Shown here: in pieces, positions 61,426 through 64,000 of the stretch | How the letters are laid out: the number at the start of each line of letters is the position of its first letter | Position numbering within the stretch: the stretch's first letter is position 1 | Origin: Clostridia bacterium | GTDB lineage: Bacteria > Bacillota > Clostridia > Oscillospirales > Acutalibacteraceae | Length of the DNA stretch: 64,000 nucleotides | Direction: 5' to 3' | Assembly: GCA_017410325.1 (NCBI GenBank) | Contig: JAFQRA010000004.1 | Coordinates: 1 to 64,000, forward strand | Translations under genes and position numbers: made by a program | Notes under the pieces: generated by a model | The model's database searches: none | What the model saw: only the letters and a program-made list of their open reading frames with translations | What the model was told of the DNA's origin: nothing

Positions 61426-62139
61426 ATGGGTATTGAATTACCTCGTCATATAGGCTTTATTATGGACGGTAACGGCAGGTGGGCTACCTCACGCGGTCTT
61501 TCCCGTTCGGAAGGGCATAAGGCAGGTGCCGATGCTTTTCGCAGAATTTGCGAATACGGCTGTGATATCGGTATCAAGAGTATGACCTTCTATGCTTTTT
61601 CTACAGAAAACTGGAAACGTCCCGCGCAGGAGGTTTCCGCAATAATGAATATCTTTCGCGATTACCTTCACGAAGCTCAGGACCGTAAGGAAGAGAATGC
61701 CAAGAAGGGTATGCATATGCATTATATGGGCGAGCGTGAAGGTATGCCCGAAGATATATTGGATTTGTTTGATACAGCTGAAAATGAATCGGTTAATCAG
61801 ACTAAGACAACGGTTAATATAGCCGTTAACTACGGCGGCAGGGCTGAAATTCTTCACAGTGTCAAGCGCCTTGCGCACAGTGTTGCGGCGGGTGAGCTTG
61901 ACCCCGACGCCATAACCGAGGATATGATAACCTCCGGTCTTTATACGGCAGGTCAGCCCGAGCCGGATATTATTGTCCGCCCCAGCGGCGAACAGCGACT
62001 TTCAAATTTTATGATCTGGCAGGCGGCTTATTCTGAATTCTGGTATACTGATAAGCTCTGGCCTGATTTTACAACAGAAGATTTTGACAAGGTTATTGAA
62101 GACTATTCAAAAAGGCACAGACGCTTCGGCGGTGTGTAA
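61426..62139 (+). CDS. uppS: Undecaprenyl diphosphate synthase
   Basis: A 237-residue cis-prenyltransferase that builds the C55 lipid carrier for wall synthesis. The motif HIGFIMDGNGRWA with catalytic Asp, the FYAFSTENWKRP helix and the C-terminal PDIIVRPSGEQRLSNFM with Arg/Glu contacts for isopentenyl diphosphate are all present. The start at 61426 lies one base after the frr stop with GGAG inside frr. An upstream in-frame extension overlaps frr and is not credible. It is 9 bp upstream of cdsA. Confidence 0.96.
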   Translation: MGIELPRHIGFIMDGNGRWATSRGLSRSEGHKAGADAFRRICEYGCDIGIKSMTFYAFSTENWKRPAQEVSAIMNIFRDYLHEAQDRKEENAKKGMHMHYMGEREGMPEDILDLFDTAENESVNQTKTTVNIAVNYGGRAEILHSVKRLAHSVAAGELDPDAITEDMITSGLYTAGQPEPDIIVRPSGEQRLSNFMIWQAAYSEFWYTDKLWPDFTTEDFDKVIEDYSKRHRRFGGV

Positions 62140-62148
62140 GGTGATTTT

Positions 62149-63006
62149 ATGAAAACCAGAGTAATAAGCGGTCTTTCCTTCGGATTATTGGGAATAGCTA
62201 TTGTTGTTCTCACTTTCTCTCCGTTGCCCGATGTTATGGTTTATGCCATTTCTCTTATGTCGGTTTACGAGTTAATGAAAGTGTTCGGTGTTGTCAACAA
62301 GCTTATGTATGTTTTCGGCATTGGCTTTTCTGCCCTTGAGATTACATATTTGGCTTATTCGGAACAACTGGGTATTTCGGTCAATCCCGTTCTGGCGTTG
62401 ATGATATATTTTGTTGCTATGCTGATGCTGACTCTTATCGACTTCGGCAAAACAACCTTTAATCACGTTGCTCTTACGGCTTTTTCGAGTATGATTATAC
62501 CCGGCGCATTGGTCTGTTTTCTTAAGATGAGAAATATGGTGGGAGAGTACGGTGACGTTCTCACAAGAGGACATATGAGATTTCTCATTTGGTTCTGTCT
62601 TGCAGGTGCGGTTTTCTCCGATACATTTGCTCTTTTTGCCGGTGTAAAGTTCGGCAAGCATAAGCTTTCTCCGAGAATAAGCCCAAAAAAGACGGTTGAA
62701 GGACTTATCGGCGGCATAGTCGGCTCTGCTGTTATCAATATTATTGCTCTGCTTATCTGTAATGCTGTTTGCTACAAGCCTTTCCCGATTCCCGTATGGC
62801 TGATGATTATAATTGCTGTTACTGTTCCGCTTGTAGGTACACTTGGCGACCTCACCGCTTCCGCAATCAAAAGAAGCTACGGCATCAAGGATTTCGGTAA
62901 CCTTATCCCCGGACATGGCGGAATTATGGACAGAATGGACAGCATAAGCTTTGTTGCACCGTTTATGTATGCAGTGCTCTATATTTATCTTGAAGCTACC
63001 GTATAA
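62149..63006 (+). CDS. cdsA: Phosphatidate cytidylyltransferase
   Basis: A 285-residue membrane enzyme (about eight hydrophobic segments) that makes CDP-diacylglycerol. The C-terminal signature GDLTASAIKRSYGIKDFGNL followed by PGHGGIMDRMDS is complete, with the Asp pair that binds metal. FSDTFALFAGVKFGKHKLSP and SPKKTVEGLIGG precede it. AAGGTGA precedes the ATG. It is followed by a small hairpin and then dxr. Confidence 0.95.
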   Translation: MKTRVISGLSFGLLGIAIVVLTFSPLPDVMVYAISLMSVYELMKVFGVVNKLMYVFGIGFSALEITYLAYSEQLGISVNPVLALMIYFVAMLMLTLIDFGKTTFNHVALTAFSSMIIPGALVCFLKMRNMVGEYGDVLTRGHMRFLIWFCLAGAVFSDTFALFAGVKFGKHKLSPRISPKKTVEGLIGGIVGSAVINIIALLICNAVCYKPFPIPVWLMIIIAVTVPLVGTLGDLTASAIKRSYGIKDFGNLIPGHGGIMDRMDSISFVAPFMYAVLYIYLEATV

Positions 63007-63020
63007 GTAACGTAATTGCG

Positions 63021-63050
63021 GCGAAGCGGCTGTAAGCTGCTTCGCTTTTT
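63021..63050 (+). terminator. Hairpin with T5 between cdsA and dxr
   Basis: A 10-bp stem with one G-T pair (63021-63030 and 63036-63045), loop TGTAA, then TTTTT. It would reduce but perhaps not abolish read-through into dxr. Confidence 0.75.
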
Positions 63051-63079
63051 GCTGATTTTTGAAAGGAAATTCAATAATT

Positions 63080-64000
63080 ATGTCAGAAAAAATAATTTCC
63101 GTTCTCGGCTCAACCGGTTCAATCGGTGAACAGGCGCTTGATGTTGCAAGACTTCACGGGTACAGAATAAATTCGCTTACCGCGGCAAAAAATGTTGATA
63201 TTATTGAAAGGCAAGCCCGTGAATTTATGCCCTCAAAGGTTGCCATGGCTGATGAAGCTGCGGCAAAGGAGCTGAAAGTTCGCCTTGCAGATACCGATAT
63301 AAAGGTACTTTCGGGTGTTGAAGGTGTTTGTGAGTGCGCTGCCGATAATGCTCAAGCCGTTGTTCTTAACAGTATAGTTGGTATGGCGGGTCTTCAGCCT
63401 ACGGTTGCCGCAATTAATGAGGGCTGTAAAATTGCGCTTGCCAACAAGGAAACTCTTGTTGCGGGCGGTCAGCTTGTTATGGGGCTGGCAAAAGAAAAAA
63501 ATGTGGATATTCTGCCTGTTGACAGTGAACATTCCGCAATTTTTCAGGCGTTGCAGGGTATGAACGATAAAAAAGAGTTAAAAAGAATTATACTTACTGC
63601 TTCGGGCGGACCTTTTTTCGGTAAAACTAAAGATGAGCTGAAAAACGCTACGGTTGAAAACGCACTCAAGCATCCCAATTGGAGTATGGGCGCTAAAATA
63701 ACCATTGACTCTGCTACAATGATGAACAAGGGATTGGAGCTTATCGAGGCAGTATGGCTGTTCGATGTTGCACCTAAAGCTGTTGATATTATAGTTCACA
63801 GGCAGAGTATTGTTCATTCGCTGATTGAATACGTTGACAATTCCGTTATTGCTCAGCTTGGTGTGCCTGATATGAGGATACCGATACAGTACGCCTTAAC
63901 CTATCCCGATCGTTTTGTTTCACCTGTCAGGCAGCTAAGACTTGAAGAATGGAAAACTCTCACGTTTGATGAGCCCGATTATGAAACCTTTGAATGTATT
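63080..64000 (+). CDS. dxr: 1-deoxy-D-xylulose 5-phosphate reductoisomerase (partial)
   Basis: The first 307 codons of Dxr, cut by the end of the window. It commits carbon to isoprenoids by converting DXP to methylerythritol phosphate with NADPH. The NADPH site is LGSTGSIGEQALDV (about residues 9-22). ALANKETLVAGG, VDSEHSAIFQAL, TASGGPFFGK and the PNWSMGAKITIDSATMMNKG stretch hold the metal (Asp, Glu) and substrate residues. AAAGGA lies upstream of the ATG. The typical full length is near 380-400, so about 80 residues lie beyond the edge. It supplies precursors for the upstream uppS product. Confidence 0.95.
   Translation, partial: MSEKIISVLGSTGSIGEQALDVARLHGYRINSLTAAKNVDIIERQAREFMPSKVAMADEAAAKELKVRLADTDIKVLSGVEGVCECAADNAQAVVLNSIVGMAGLQPTVAAINEGCKIALANKETLVAGGQLVMGLAKEKNVDILPVDSEHSAIFQALQGMNDKKELKRIILTASGGPFFGKTKDELKNATVENALKHPNWSMGAKITIDSATMMNKGLELIEAVWLFDVAPKAVDIIVHRQSIVHSLIEYVDNSVIAQLGVPDMRIPIQYALTYPDRFVSPVRQLRLEEWKTLTFDEPDYETFECI

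Overview
The window is 64 kb of a gut-type Clostridia (Bacillota) chromosome, most like the Oscillospiraceae/Ruminococcaceae. This rests on moderate GC, GGAGG-type ribosome binding sites, Spo0A, a LytTR regulator, an ECF sigma/anti-sigma pair, KtrAB-type potassium uptake, BioY, a high-molecular-weight-rubredoxin protein and many carbohydrate-active genes. I saw no rRNA, tRNA, CRISPR array or prophage. The last gene, dxr, runs off the right edge.

Layout. 1-322: a hairpin-bounded element that looks like an internally deleted IS200/IS605-type insertion. 344-4091 (minus): proS-ktrB-ktrA. 4258-6875: a GntR/ABC exporter operon with a promoter and overlapping operator. 6909-7130: a 222-bp palindromic element flanked by 7-bp tandem repeats. 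7215-10383: GDPD, trmO, spo0A and a LytTR regulator meeting spo0A tail to tail. 10593-19075: a flavin reductase-rubredoxin fusion, an FAD dehydrogenase, a URO-D-like protein, an SGNH hydrolase with a PQ-loop protein, a DUF819 protein with an inserted beta domain, a sphingosine-phosphate-lyase-like enzyme and DAHP synthase. 19197-31377: mixed metabolic genes (rhaD, ChbG-like deacetylase, nitroreductase, ECF sigma, ybaK, birA/bioY, nadE, acyl-CoA synthetase, GtrA-like, phosphatase, ZIP transporter).

31545-50826 is the carbohydrate region. It begins with two zinc-ribbon membrane proteins, a GPH sugar transporter, an unassigned 734-residue glycosidase-like protein, two exported metallophosphatases and an exported alpha/beta hydrolase. 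A GH130/HAD pair follows on the minus strand. Divergent from it, behind a tandem 25-bp operator-like repeat, is a tight operon: glucose-dehydrogenase-like MDR, zinc alcohol dehydrogenase, tagaturonate reductase, altronate dehydratase, amidohydrolase lactonase, then a domain-permuted GH3 enzyme and a WYL regulator. Read in order, the operon spells a complete oxidative route from an aldose, most plausibly L-galactose, to 2-keto-3-deoxygluconate. This is the most exciting candidate system in the window.

51896-60042 holds a DEDDh exonuclease and an envelope cluster of three large exported proteins, each with a predicted glycosidase-like barrel. One barrel is fused to an Amidase_3 peptidoglycan hydrolase. 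60148-64000 is the conserved pyrH-frr-uppS-cdsA-dxr block, linking ribosome recycling to lipid-carrier and phospholipid synthesis.

Other points worth attention are a Spo0A whose phosphoacceptor Asp is Glu, along with changes at two other receiver-site positions, and several well-formed promoters overlapped by inverted repeats. All functional names come from reading motifs by eye; no database search was possible.
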